From assembly GCA_964432875.1 (NCBI GenBank), contig CAYSPJ010000046.1, forward strand, positions 1 through 36,130: a DNA stretch of 36,130 bases. Direction: 5' to 3'. Shown here piece by piece: positions 17,188 through 25,596 of this stretch. Numbering within the stretch: the stretch's first letter is position 1; each line of letters begins with the position of its first letter. A model generated the notes under the pieces. It had not been told where the DNA came from and made no database searches. It worked only from the letters and a program-made list of their open reading frames with translations. Both the position numbers and the translations under genes were made by a program. The stretch comes from JACJYE01 sp964432875 (lineage in GTDB: Bacteria > Bacteroidota > Bacteroidia > Chitinophagales > Saprospiraceae).

Positions 17188-18608
17188 ATGCTGGTCATCT
17201 TATCCTGAATACGGTTGACTAAACCGGGGATAAAAGGGCGCAGCTCCTCCAGCAAGTCGCGCAATTGATACTGCTTGGCATCCAGGTGGTCTAATTGTTG
17301 CAGGGATTGCTGGAGGAGCTCGCTAATTTCTTCTTTCCCCAGCAACATCTCCTTGTATTGCGCTACGGCATTGTACCACAGGATGGTAGGCAGATAATTG
17401 GCATTCTTCTGATACTGCCGCTCGCGGTCCAGCAAGGTGTATTTGCGCACTACCTTTAGCAGCTTAGGGTATTTCTCCTGCTGGAGCAAGGCCTCCAGAT
17501 AGGAGGAAAAAAAGATATGCCAGCGGTGTTCGAAGATTTCCTTCTTGTAGGCTTGCAGGAAAGACTCGGCATAATTCTCGGCATTGCGATACTGCTGGTT
17601 GTAGTTCAGGCACTTGAGGTAGAAAGCTACGAATCCGATCCGGTTGTGGAAGCTCGGTGAGTTTTTCATCTCCGGATAGGCTGCGCGCATCAACTGAAGG
17701 GCATCCTGATATTTTTTCTCCCGCAGCAGCACGGCGCTGAGGTTGTTGACATAATGGATGTAGTCACTGTTTTTTTCTCGTACCGAGAGGTAGCCGTAAT
17801 ACTCGGCCTTATCGTATTCGTGGAATTTAGTATGGAGCAGCACTCGGTTGCCGTAGTAGTTGAGCAACAGCCGCCGGGAATAGTAGGTGCCCCGGCTGAA
17901 GAGTTGATCGATATAATCGTACTTGGCGCGCAGCTTTTCAAATTTGCGGTAGTTGAAGTAGATGAAGGTAAGGCGCACCAAGGCCAGATAGCGGTTTAGC
18001 CCATCCAGTTCTTCGTTGTAAAACACCTCGCCCAGCCAATTTTCCCAATGGATGGATTGGGCCGAGTTTTGGGAGTAATGGTTGACGATGTCCAGCGTAG
18101 CTTCGTGCAAGCGCTCATAGACCGCTTTGCACTCCTCGTATCGGGGGCGGTAGCGCTTCAGGAAGTCGTCGGCTGTCTTGTGGTGCGCATAGCGCATGCG
18201 GATGAGCAGGTAGTGCCGGTACAATTGCACCAGCTCGTAAAATTTGGTGAAGTAAAAATCCAGGGCTTCGTATTCCCGGATGTTGCGTAGCAAGTGCTTC
18301 TCTTCCAGCGGCTCGATGGCATCAGTCATGATTTGCCGCTCCATCTTGCTCAGCCAGTCAAAGCGGGCATCCACATCAGCGGCTTGCAGGCGTTCTTCGA
18401 TCCAGCTCTTGAGATTAGAGTATTTGCGTTTGTCCAGCTCCGCATCATAAGGGGTAAACTGCCGGATATTGCGGCAATTGTAGTCCATGCGCTCCAGTAT
18501 ACCTAGCTTGACATCGTCTTCAAACTGCTGGATGGACAGCAGGTAGGCTGTCTCGTGTGGCAGCAGTGTATTGGCAAATTCCGTAAATTTCTGCAATTTC
18601 ATCCTCAT
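17184..18608 (-). CDS. Unrecognised large helical-repeat protein
   Basis: A 474-residue protein without signal peptide or membrane segment. It is almost wholly helical by composition and very rich in tyrosine, leucine, glutamate and arginine. Segments such as YDKAEYYGYLSVREKNSDYIHYVNN, AVLLREKKYQDALQLMRAAYPE and QYRNAENYAESFLQAYKK resemble degenerate tetratricopeptide-type helical hairpins. Translation may begin at the first ATG (MRMKLQ) or two codons later at 18602. No DNA-binding or catalytic motif is visible, so a cytoplasmic scaffold or adaptor role is only a guess. Confidence 0.8.
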   Translation of the reverse strand: MRMKLQKFTEFANTLLPHETAYLLSIQQFEDDVKLGILERMDYNCRNIRQFTPYDAELDKRKYSNLKSWIEERLQAADVDARFDWLSKMERQIMTDAIEPLEEKHLLRNIREYEALDFYFTKFYELVQLYRHYLLIRMRYAHHKTADDFLKRYRPRYEECKAVYERLHEATLDIVNHYSQNSAQSIHWENWLGEVFYNEELDGLNRYLALVRLTFIYFNYRKFEKLRAKYDYIDQLFSRGTYYSRRLLLNYYGNRVLLHTKFHEYDKAEYYGYLSVREKNSDYIHYVNNLSAVLLREKKYQDALQLMRAAYPEMKNSPSFHNRIGFVAFYLKCLNYNQQYRNAENYAESFLQAYKKEIFEHRWHIFFSSYLEALLQQEKYPKLLKVVRKYTLLDRERQYQKNANYLPTILWYNAVAQYKEMLLGKEEISELLQQSLQQLDHLDAKQYQLRDLLEELRPFIPGLVNRIQDKMTSI

Positions 18609-18720
18609 GGCGCATCCTGGTTTGTTTTCTTAGTAAAGACAAGCCCTGCTAAACGCCTACAAGATAAGCATTTTATTGAGCACAGCAGTAAAAAAACGGC
18701 AAAGCTCGTGTAGTTGCAAA

Positions 18721-18756
18721 CATGCCCTTGCTTTTCCGAAGAAAAACAAGGGCATG
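18721..18756 (-). terminator. Strong hairpin downstream of the ketoacyl-CoA reductase gene
   Basis: CATGCCCTTG (18721-18730) is exactly complementary to CAAGGGCATG (18747-18756). After one mismatch the stem continues with TTTTC/GAAAA, closing on a CGAA loop. It lies 40 bases beyond the reductase stop on its own strand, so it is the likely transcript end of that gene. The downstream T-tract is short. Confidence 0.6.
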
Positions 18757-18795
18757 TGCAGATTGTGTTAACAGCCGGGTTGCGGCGGCGGTAGA

Positions 18796-19533
18796 TCACA
18801 TGACTAGCCCGCCATCTACGCTGAGGGTGGTGCCATTGATGAAGGCCGCCTCGTCAGAAGCCAGGAATACGAAAGCGCTGGCAATTTCCTCGGGCTTGCC
18901 CATGCGGCCTGCCGGGGTCCTTTCTTCCAGCATTTGGATGACTTTCTCAGGTACGGTAGTGACCATTTCCGTGGCGATGAAGCCTGGCGCAACGGCATTG
19001 GCCGTAACGCCTTTGCGGCCAAATTCACGCGCCCAGACTTTGGTGAGCCCAATCACGCCCGCTTTGGTCGCCACGTAGTTGGCTTGGCCAAAGTTGCCGT
19101 AAAGCCCGACCAGAGAGGAGGTGCTGATGATGCGGCCGTAACCGCGGTCTACCATATAAGGAGAGACGGCCTTGGTGCAGTTCCAAACCCCGGTGAGGTT
19201 GACGTCAATGACGAGCTGCCACTGCTCGGCAGTCATTTTTTTCATCGTCGAGTCCCGGGTGATGCCGGCATTATTAATCAGGATGTCGATTTGCCCAAAA
19301 TCAGCTGCTACTGCTGCTGCCGTCGCTTCTACGCTGGGCAGGTCTACGGCATTCACTTTATAGAACTTGCAGCGGTCGCCCCCATATTGAGCTGCCAGTG
19401 CCTTGCCGTCTTCTTCGTTGATATCCCAAATAGCTACTCTGGCGCCTTCTTCCATGAAACGCAATACACTGGCCTTGCCGATGCCGCTGGCACCGCCGGT
19501 AATAATCGCAACTCTGTCTTTGAGTCTGTTCAT
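18796..19533 (-). CDS. Short-chain dehydrogenase, probably acetoacetyl-CoA reductase / 3-ketoacyl reductase (PhaB/FabG type)
   Basis: The start at 19533 (MNRLKDRVAIITGGASGIG) gives 245 residues, the usual family length; the frame runs 28 codons further upstream without matching the family. The cofactor motif GGASGIGKA (13-21), the NNAG motif (INNAGITRDSTMKKM) and the catalytic Ser plus YVATK (ANYVATKAG) are intact. The INNAGITRD segment is typical of the FabG/PhaB group. It diverges from a thiolase and lies in the same region as PHA synthase genes, so reduction of acetoacetyl-CoA to 3-hydroxybutyryl-CoA is likely; sequence alone cannot exclude fatty-acid synthesis. Confidence 0.85.
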   Translation of the reverse strand: MNRLKDRVAIITGGASGIGKASVLRFMEEGARVAIWDINEEDGKALAAQYGGDRCKFYKVNAVDLPSVEATAAAVAADFGQIDILINNAGITRDSTMKKMTAEQWQLVIDVNLTGVWNCTKAVSPYMVDRGYGRIISTSSLVGLYGNFGQANYVATKAGVIGLTKVWAREFGRKGVTANAVAPGFIATEMVTTVPEKVIQMLEERTPAGRMGKPEEIASAFVFLASDEAAFINGTTLSVDGGLVM

Positions 19534-19604
19534 CGTTTTTCTTTTTGGTAAGGTAATAATAAGGAGGGCTTTCGATTTGCCATCCAAATGCTGAATACTT
19601 GCTT

Positions 19605-19612
19605 CAAATATA
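19605..19612 (-). promoter_or_regulatory. Candidate -7 element for the reductase gene
   Basis: Read on the minus strand this is TATATTTG, a full match to TAnnTTTG. No clear -33 TTG is found at 19-20 bases. The leader to the start at 19533 would be about 65 bases. Confidence 0.35.
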
Positions 19613-19752
19613 GTCAAAAAATAGCTTCGAAAGAGAAGATATTGGATGCTGTAGAGGTTGACTTTAAGGCGATATTTGAATTATTTTTTTGATAAAATTC
19701 TGATTGACATAGATTTGTGCTGTGATATAAAGCAGGGTGACGAAAAGCAGCA

Positions 19753-19784
19753 TTTGGAATAGAAGCGATAAATTTAGACCTTTG
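19753..19784 (+). promoter_or_regulatory. Candidate Bacteroidota-type promoter for the thiolase gene
   Basis: TTTG at 19753-19756, then 20 bases, then GACCTTTG at 19777-19784 (six of the eight TAnnTTTG positions counted with n). A start point some seven bases later leaves a leader of about 20 bases before ATG 19811. Spacing is good; the TA of the -7 element is changed to GA. Confidence 0.45.
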
Positions 19785-19810
19785 CCGAAATCATAAACCA
19801 AGAGATCGTT

Positions 19811-20992
19811 ATGAAAGAAGTATATATCGTTGCAGCAACGCGCACTCCTCTGGGTAGCTTCGGCGGCGCGCTTTCTTCCGTGCCCGCCCAACGCTTGGGG
19901 GCCATTGCCATCGCCGGGGCTTTGGAAAAAGCCGGCATCCAGCCCGAGCAAGTAGAAGAAGTGTTTATGGGTAATGTGTGCTCGGCCAATTTGGGGCAAG
20001 CCCCTGCCCGCCAGGCCTCGCTGCTGGCCGGCATACCCGATTCAGTGCCTTGCACCACCGTCAACAAAGTCTGCGCTTCTGGCACCAAGGCCATTATGCT
20101 GGCCGCTCAGTCTATCATGCTCGGTTATCAGGATATCATCCTGGCAGGTGGTATGGAGAACATGAGCATGGTGCCCTACTATATCCCCAAAGGCCGCTAC
20201 GGCTACAATTACGGCCACGGCCAGCTCATTGACGGGATGCTCCACGATGGCCTGACCGATGCTTACAGCCACCAACTGATGGGCGGCTATGCCGATCAGA
20301 CGGCTAAGGAATACCACATCAGCCGGGAAGAGCAGGATGCTTTTGCGATCCAATCTTACCAGCGCTCGGCGCAAAGTGCAGAAAGCGGCATTTTTCAGGA
20401 AGAAATCGTACCAGTTGAAGTGCTCCAGCGCAAAGGCGATCCGCTGGTTGTCAGCGAAGATGAAGAGTACAAGCGCGTGGACTTTAAAAAACTGCCTACC
20501 CTGCGCCCGGCTTTCTCCAAAGATGGCACCGTGACCGCGGCTAACGCCTCCACCATCAATGATGGGGCTGCAGCCCTGGTGTTGGCCAGCGGTGAAAAAG
20601 TCAAGGAGTTGGGTTTGAAGCCCATCGCCCGCATCGTCAGCTTTGCTGATGCGGCCCAGGCGCCCCAGTGGTTTACCACCAGCCCGACCAAGGCCGCGCC
20701 TCTGGCGCTGCAGCGCGCTGGGATGAAGCTGAGCGACATCGATTGCTTCGAGGTCAACGAGGCCTTCGCCGTAGTGGCCCTGGCTTTCAACAAGATACTG
20801 GACCTGGACCCCGCGAAAGTCAATATCCTCGGCGGAGCAGTTTCATTGGGCCACCCCCTGGGCGCCAGCGGCGCGCGCATCGCGGTCACCCTCTGCAATG
20901 CCCTACGCCAGCAAGGCGGCCGCCACGGCCTGCTCTCGATCTGCAACGGCGGCGGCGGCGCTTCGGCCATGGTGCTGGAAAGGGTGTCGTAA
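19811..20992 (+). CDS. Acetyl-CoA C-acetyltransferase (thiolase)
   Basis: A 393-residue thiolase of normal length. The nucleophilic cysteine is C88 in VNKVCASGTKAI; the other catalytic residues are H348 in SLGHPLGASGAR and C378 in SICNGGGGASAM. NEAFAVVALAF is also typical. It condenses two acetyl-CoA to acetoacetyl-CoA or runs the reverse. Divergent placement from a PhaB-type reductase and nearness to phaE/phaC suggest a biosynthetic role in PHA supply (PhaA); a catabolic role (AtoB) is possible. Cytoplasmic. Confidence 0.93.
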   Translation: MKEVYIVAATRTPLGSFGGALSSVPAQRLGAIAIAGALEKAGIQPEQVEEVFMGNVCSANLGQAPARQASLLAGIPDSVPCTTVNKVCASGTKAIMLAAQSIMLGYQDIILAGGMENMSMVPYYIPKGRYGYNYGHGQLIDGMLHDGLTDAYSHQLMGGYADQTAKEYHISREEQDAFAIQSYQRSAQSAESGIFQEEIVPVEVLQRKGDPLVVSEDEEYKRVDFKKLPTLRPAFSKDGTVTAANASTINDGAAALVLASGEKVKELGLKPIARIVSFADAAQAPQWFTTSPTKAAPLALQRAGMKLSDIDCFEVNEAFAVVALAFNKILDLDPAKVNILGGAVSLGHPLGASGARIAVTLCNALRQQGGRHGLLSICNGGGGASAMVLERVS

Positions 20993-21226
20993 AGCTCATC
21001 GGCTCAGAGCGCCCCCGCGTTTTCAGATCACACCATGCTGATTAAACCATACAGTGAGGATAGCTGTTAGTATAAGTTATGGGGAGCATGCCGCTTTTTG
21101 ACCAAGCGGAGGCAACCACAGCGGTGCCCGTTATTGGACCCAACAGCCCACCTGAAGTATTCAAGGCCATGCTAAATTGCTCCCCGCCGCGGCTTAGCCG
21201 CAGCGCCGCAGGGCAAATAAATAGAA
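20993..21226. other. Spacer between thiolase and argB with dispersed motif and GC-rich palindrome
   Basis: The spacer contains CCCCGCGTTTTCAGATCACACC at 21013-21034, related to a motif at 35899-35920 on the other strand, and the palindrome GCGGCTTAGCCGC near 21188-21200. No gene is visible and no clear promoter for argB was found by eye. Confidence 0.5.
21013..21034 (+). repeat. Dispersed 22-bp motif, copy 1
   Basis: The 22 bases match the reverse complement of 35899-35920 at 20 of 22 positions. The shared core reads CCCCGCGTTTT, one variable base, AGAT, one variable base, ACACC. Both copies are intergenic. No function is known to me. Confidence 0.5.
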
Positions 21227-22051
21227 ATGGCACAAAAAAAATTATTGTTATTCAAGTATGGCGGCAACGCCATGGTCAACCCGCTGCTCAAAACCCAAGT
21301 CCTAACTAACATCTGCTCCCTCAAAGCAAAAGGCTTCGATATCGCAATCGTCCATGGCGGGGGCCCCTTTATAAAATCGAAGCTGGAGGAGGCAAATATC
21401 CACTCGGAATTTATCGACGGGCAGCGCAAAACCTCGCCCGAAGCCCTGGAGCATATCGAAATGGTCTTGAAGGGGCAAGTCAACGGCAGTTTGGTTTCCA
21501 TCATCAACCGCCTGGGATATAAAGCCGTGGGCTTATCCGGGAAAGACGGGCGTTCGGTCATCGCGGAAAAGCGCTGGCACCAGCACGTGGAAAATGGGAA
21601 AACCGAGATGGTTGACCTGGGGCAAGTCGGCGATGTCGCCCGGGTAGATCCCACCCTGATCAACTTATTGTTGGCCAACGATTTCATACCCGTCATCGCT
21701 TGTCTTGCTGCGGACCAGGCCGGCAACGACTACAACATCAACGGCGACATGTTCGCGGGCCATTTGGCTGGCGCCTTGTCTGCTAGCCATTATATCGTAT
21801 TGACCGATGTAGATGGGCTGCGGCACGACAAAGACGATCCTGCTTCCCTGATCCAAGAAATCAAAGCTGCCGAGCTGGGCGTACTGAAAGCCAAAAACAT
21901 CATCCAGGGCGGTATGACCCCCAAGGCCGAATCATGTGCCATCGCCTTGGCTCAGGGGGCACAATCAGCTCATATCATCAACGGGACTGCCCCAGAGCAG
22001 ATAATCGCGCTTTTTGAAGGCCGGCAAACCGGCACCACCATCAAGCAATAA
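21227..22051 (+). CDS. argB: Acetylglutamate kinase
   Basis: A 274-residue amino-acid kinase. The nucleotide/substrate motifs FKYGGNAM (9-16), VHGGGPFI (43-50), the KTSPEALE segment, GLSGKDGR, and GNDYNINGD... with LTDVDGL are as in ArgB. It phosphorylates N-acetylglutamate, the second step of ornithine synthesis. It is the first of four collinear arg genes; argD starts ten bases after its stop. Length is normal, slightly short, and lacks the N-terminal helix that is linked to arginine feedback inhibition in other ArgB proteins, so strong inhibition by arginine seems unlikely (inference). Confidence 0.93.
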   Translation: MAQKKLLLFKYGGNAMVNPLLKTQVLTNICSLKAKGFDIAIVHGGGPFIKSKLEEANIHSEFIDGQRKTSPEALEHIEMVLKGQVNGSLVSIINRLGYKAVGLSGKDGRSVIAEKRWHQHVENGKTEMVDLGQVGDVARVDPTLINLLLANDFIPVIACLAADQAGNDYNINGDMFAGHLAGALSASHYIVLTDVDGLRHDKDDPASLIQEIKAAELGVLKAKNIIQGGMTPKAESCAIALAQGAQSAHIINGTAPEQIIALFEGRQTGTTIKQ

Positions 22052-22061
22052 CTATCATATC

Positions 22062-23258
22062 ATGAAACAAAGCACCAACGAAACTTACCAGGCACTCGAT
22101 CAGAAACACTATCTGCAAACCTTCAGGCGCTATCCGCTTACGTTAGCGCGTGGGCGCGGCACCCGCTTGTGGGACGTAGATGGCAAGGAGTATATCGATG
22201 CCTTGGGGGGCATCGCGGTCAATAGCGTCGGGCACTGCCATCCTAAAGTAACGGAGGCTATCCAGCAGCAGGCAGCTGAGCTCATCCACATCTCCAATTT
22301 CTACCTCAGCAAGCCGCAGGCCGAGCTAGCCCGCAAGCTCGTGGAGCTATCGGGGCTGGACCGCGCTTTTTTCACCAATAGCGGGGCAGAAGCGGTTGAG
22401 GGCGCAATTAAAGTTGCCCGGAAATACGCCCATAGCATCGGCCGGGGCGGCACGGTCATCTCCTTTGAAAACAGCTTCCATGGCCGTACCTTAGCAACGA
22501 TCGCAACGGGTAAAAAGCAAATGCAAGTAGGCTTTGGACCCATCCCCTCAGGCTTCAAACAAGTGCCCTTCAATGACCTGGAGGCCTTGAAAGCAGCGAT
22601 TACAGAAGAAACTGCCGCCATCATCATCGAACCCATCCAGGGCGAAGGCGGCATCCACGTAGCGGGCCGGGCCTTCCTCAAATCGGTGCGCGCCCTTTGC
22701 GATAGCCAGGGCATCACCCTGATTTTTGATGAAATCCAATGTGGGATGGGTCGTACGGGCAAGATGTTTGCCAAGGAACATTTTGGGGTGGAACCCGACA
22801 TCATGACTTTGGCAAAAGCCCTGGGTGGGGGCGTACCCATCGGCGCCATCCTCTCCAATGAAAAAGTCAGCTCGGCCATTAATTTTGGAGACCACGGCAC
22901 CACCTTTGGCGGCAACCCGCTGGTATGTGCGGCAGCATTGGCAACCATCGGGGTCATCGAGTCGGAAGGCCTGCTGCAACAGGCCGCGGAAAAAGGCGAT
23001 TGGTTAAAATCAAAGCTTGCTGCCCTTAACCATCCGGCGCTGAAAGAAATACGTGGGATGGGGCTCATGATCGGCGCAGAATTTGATTTTGAAACCAAAC
23101 CGCTGGTGCAGAAAATGCTAGAACACGGCGTGTTGGCCAATGCTACCGCCGGGAATGTGCTGCGCCTGTTGCCGCCTCTGAACATCAGTTACGCAGATCT
23201 GGAACAGGTGCTGGCTGCACTAAAAAAATCATTGGCAGAAATCACCGTCCATGTCTAA
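22062..23258 (+). CDS. argD: Acetylornithine aminotransferase
   Basis: The start at ATG 22062, just after argB, gives 398 residues, normal for class III aminotransferases. Motifs are NSGAEAVEGAIKVARKY, the pyridoxal phosphate contact IFDEIQCGMGRTG, and the Schiff-base lysine K252 in TLAKALGGGVPIGA. It converts N-acetylglutamate semialdehyde to N-acetylornithine with glutamate. Position between argB and argC supports ArgD over other class III transaminases. Its end overlaps argC by eight bases. Shadow frames on the minus strand reach 294 codons but are not genes. Confidence 0.93.
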   Translation: MKQSTNETYQALDQKHYLQTFRRYPLTLARGRGTRLWDVDGKEYIDALGGIAVNSVGHCHPKVTEAIQQQAAELIHISNFYLSKPQAELARKLVELSGLDRAFFTNSGAEAVEGAIKVARKYAHSIGRGGTVISFENSFHGRTLATIATGKKQMQVGFGPIPSGFKQVPFNDLEALKAAITEETAAIIIEPIQGEGGIHVAGRAFLKSVRALCDSQGITLIFDEIQCGMGRTGKMFAKEHFGVEPDIMTLAKALGGGVPIGAILSNEKVSSAINFGDHGTTFGGNPLVCAAALATIGVIESEGLLQQAAEKGDWLKSKLAALNHPALKEIRGMGLMIGAEFDFETKPLVQKMLEHGVLANATAGNVLRLLPPLNISYADLEQVLAALKKSLAEITVHV

Positions 23259-24288
23259 GAAAAAAATAGGGATAGTAGGCGCCACTGGTTATACCGGATC
23301 AGAGCTGGTGCGCATCCTCACCAATCATCCGGATGTGGAGATCGCCGCAATCACTTCGCAGAGCAGGGCCGGCGAGGCGTTCTCCGATGTACACCCTTTC
23401 CTGCAGGGTATCGCCGACCAGCGGTTGCTCTCGCTCGAGCAGCTTGGCGAACACGAGCTCGATCTGGTTTTCCTGGCGCTGCCGCACGGCGTTTCCATGG
23501 ATTTTGTAAGGCGCGCTGCAGGCAGCTCGTTCAAAATCATCGACCTCTCTGGTGATTTCCGCTTGAATTCATCCCTGGATTATGAAAAGTGGTACAAAAT
23601 GGAACACACCTATCCAGAAGGCCTGGAGCGGGCCGTTTTTGGATGCCCGGAATTGTTTGGCCGGGAAATAGCTGCGGCTAGCTTGGTGGCCAATCCTGGC
23701 TGCTTCCCTACTAGCGCCATCCTGGGCTTAGCGCCTTTGCTGTCGGCACAGCTGATTGAGCCGGCCCCCATCATCGTCGATTCAAAGAGCGGCGTCACGG
23801 GGGCTGGGGTAAAGCCAAGTGCCGTCAACCTCTTTTCTAATGTGAATGACAACTTCAAGGCCTATGGGCTCAAGCAGCACCGCCATACCATCGAAATGCA
23901 AGGGGTATTAGACCGCGTATCGGGGCAAAATACCCTCATCCAGTTTACGCCCCATTTGCTGCCGTTGGACCGCGGCATCCTGACTACGATTTATGCCCGG
24001 GCGACCCAGGATATCGAAGCGGGCGCGTTGAGAGGCCGTTATGAAGGCTTCTATGCTCAAGCCCCTTTCGTGAGGCTGCGCAAGCAAGCGCCGACGATCA
24101 AGGACGTCCGGGGTACGAATTATTGCGATCTATATGCGACCTATGACCAGCGCACCGGCATGGTGATCGTCATCAGCGTGATTGATAACTTGTTTAAAGG
24201 CGCGGCAGGCCAGGCCGTACAAAATATGAACCTCATGTTCGGCTTTGACCAGGCCCAGGGCCTCCGGCACATCCCTTTGAATCCATGA
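23251..24288 (+). CDS. argC: N-acetyl-gamma-glutamyl-phosphate reductase
   Basis: A 345-residue protein with the NADP-binding GATGYTGSELVR (10-21) and the catalytic cysteine C151 in NPGCFPTSAIL. The GVTGAG segment and HRHTIEMQ are also typical. It reduces acetylglutamyl phosphate to the semialdehyde in the arginine pathway. The start overlaps argD, which indicates translational coupling. Confidence 0.95.
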   Translation: MSKKKIGIVGATGYTGSELVRILTNHPDVEIAAITSQSRAGEAFSDVHPFLQGIADQRLLSLEQLGEHELDLVFLALPHGVSMDFVRRAAGSSFKIIDLSGDFRLNSSLDYEKWYKMEHTYPEGLERAVFGCPELFGREIAAASLVANPGCFPTSAILGLAPLLSAQLIEPAPIIVDSKSGVTGAGVKPSAVNLFSNVNDNFKAYGLKQHRHTIEMQGVLDRVSGQNTLIQFTPHLLPLDRGILTTIYARATQDIEAGALRGRYEGFYAQAPFVRLRKQAPTIKDVRGTNYCDLYATYDQRTGMVIVISVIDNLFKGAAGQAVQNMNLMFGFDQAQGLRHIPLNP

Positions 24289-24379
24289 ATCGCATCGTTT
24301 CGAGCTCCTGCAACTGGCGGCTTTTCAAAATGGCCAGGAGCGGCGAGCTCTCTACCAATGATAAACGCACGACAAAAAC

Positions 24380-25591
24380 ATGATTAAGAACATCACCAAC
24401 GTAAGAGGCATCAAATGCTGGGGCGCGCATACCGGCGTCAAGTCGATGCGCCGCGACCTGGCCATCATCTACTCTAAAGTGCCGGCCAGCGCCGCTGCTG
24501 TATTCACCCAAAACCAATTGGCCGCCGCTCCAGTCGTGCTCTCTCAAAGGCATATTGCTGATGGGCAGGCACAAGCCATCGTCATCAATGCCGGGAATGC
24601 GAATGCGGCCACCGGAGAAGCCGGGATGCTAGGCGCCGAAGCGATGGCGCAGTCGCTTGCCGACGAATTGGGCATTGCGAAAGAACTTGTGCTGGTGTCT
24701 TCTACCGGCGTGATTGGCGAACCTTTCCCTACAACGGAAATCGTAGCGGGCATCCGGGAAAATACCAAGAAGCTCACCAATAAATCCCAGGCAGGGTCAT
24801 TTGCGGCAAATGCTATTTTGACTACCGATACTTTTGCTAAAGAAGGCTTCCTGGAGTTTGCCATCGATGGCCGCCAGATCAATATGGGGGCGATTGCTAA
24901 AGGCTCGGGGATGATCCACCCCAATATGGCGACCATGCTGGCTTTTATCGTCACCGATGCCGCGATCAAGCCTAAGCTGCTGCAAAAAGCGGTGAAAAAA
25001 GCCGCCGACAAATCATTCAACATGATTACGGTAGATGGCGACACCTCTACCAATGACATGGTGGTGGTGCTGGCCAATGGCTTGGCGCAAAACAGCCTCA
25101 TCAAATCCTCTAAGGAAAAAGGCTATAAGGTGTTCAAAAAGAACCTTGATAAGATGATGATCCACCTCGCCCAGCAAATTGTCTCGGACGGGGAAGGCGC
25201 TTCCAAGTATATCGAGTACCAGGTGGTGAATGCGCCCGACAAAGCATACGCCCGGACGATGGTGCGGAAAATATCGGACTCCTCCCTGGTCAAGGCCGCG
25301 ATGTATGGCCGCGACCCCAACTGGGGGCGCATCGTCAGCGCTGCTGGCAACGCGGGCCTGCCTTTTCATTTTGAGCAAACGGACCTGTACCTCGGCTCCG
25401 ACAAAAAGCTGGTCAAGGTCCTGGAAAAAGGCACCCCCCTGGAATACGACCGCAACTTCTTGAAGAAACTATTGCGGGAATCTCACCTGAAAATCCGGCT
25501 CGACCTCAATAACGGCAAAGCGAAGGCCAAAGGCTGGGGGGCCGATTTGACGACCGACTACGTCCTGTTCAATTCCGTTTATACGACCTGA
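24380..25591 (+). CDS. argJ: Bifunctional ornithine acetyltransferase / N-acetylglutamate synthase
   Basis: A 403-residue ArgJ. The self-cleavage site lies in KGSGMIHPNMATMLAF, where cleavage before T185 makes the alpha and beta chains and frees the catalytic threonine. Other conserved parts are INAGNANAATGEAG and GRDPNWGRIVSAAGNAG. The enzyme moves acetyl from N-acetylornithine to glutamate, closing the acetyl cycle. It follows argC after 91 non-coding bases. No N-acetylglutamate synthase or later arginine genes are in the window. Its end is five bases from the convergent lipoprotein gene. Confidence 0.95.
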   Translation: MIKNITNVRGIKCWGAHTGVKSMRRDLAIIYSKVPASAAAVFTQNQLAAAPVVLSQRHIADGQAQAIVINAGNANAATGEAGMLGAEAMAQSLADELGIAKELVLVSSTGVIGEPFPTTEIVAGIRENTKKLTNKSQAGSFAANAILTTDTFAKEGFLEFAIDGRQINMGAIAKGSGMIHPNMATMLAFIVTDAAIKPKLLQKAVKKAADKSFNMITVDGDTSTNDMVVVLANGLAQNSLIKSSKEKGYKVFKKNLDKMMIHLAQQIVSDGEGASKYIEYQVVNAPDKAYARTMVRKISDSSLVKAAMYGRDPNWGRIVSAAGNAGLPFHFEQTDLYLGSDKKLVKVLEKGTPLEYDRNFLKKLLRESHLKIRLDLNNGKAKAKGWGADLTTDYVLFNSVYTT

Positions 25592-25596
25592 AGCCC

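Noticed and set aside
18796..20992. Fatty-acid beta-oxidation operon
   Set aside because: Only a thiolase and a reductase are present, on opposite strands, with no acyl-CoA dehydrogenase or hydratase; nearby phaE/phaC favour PHA supply.
22301..23185. 294-codon minus-strand frame opposite argD
   Set aside because: argD has all aminotransferase motifs; the antisense product is serine/proline-rich without pattern.
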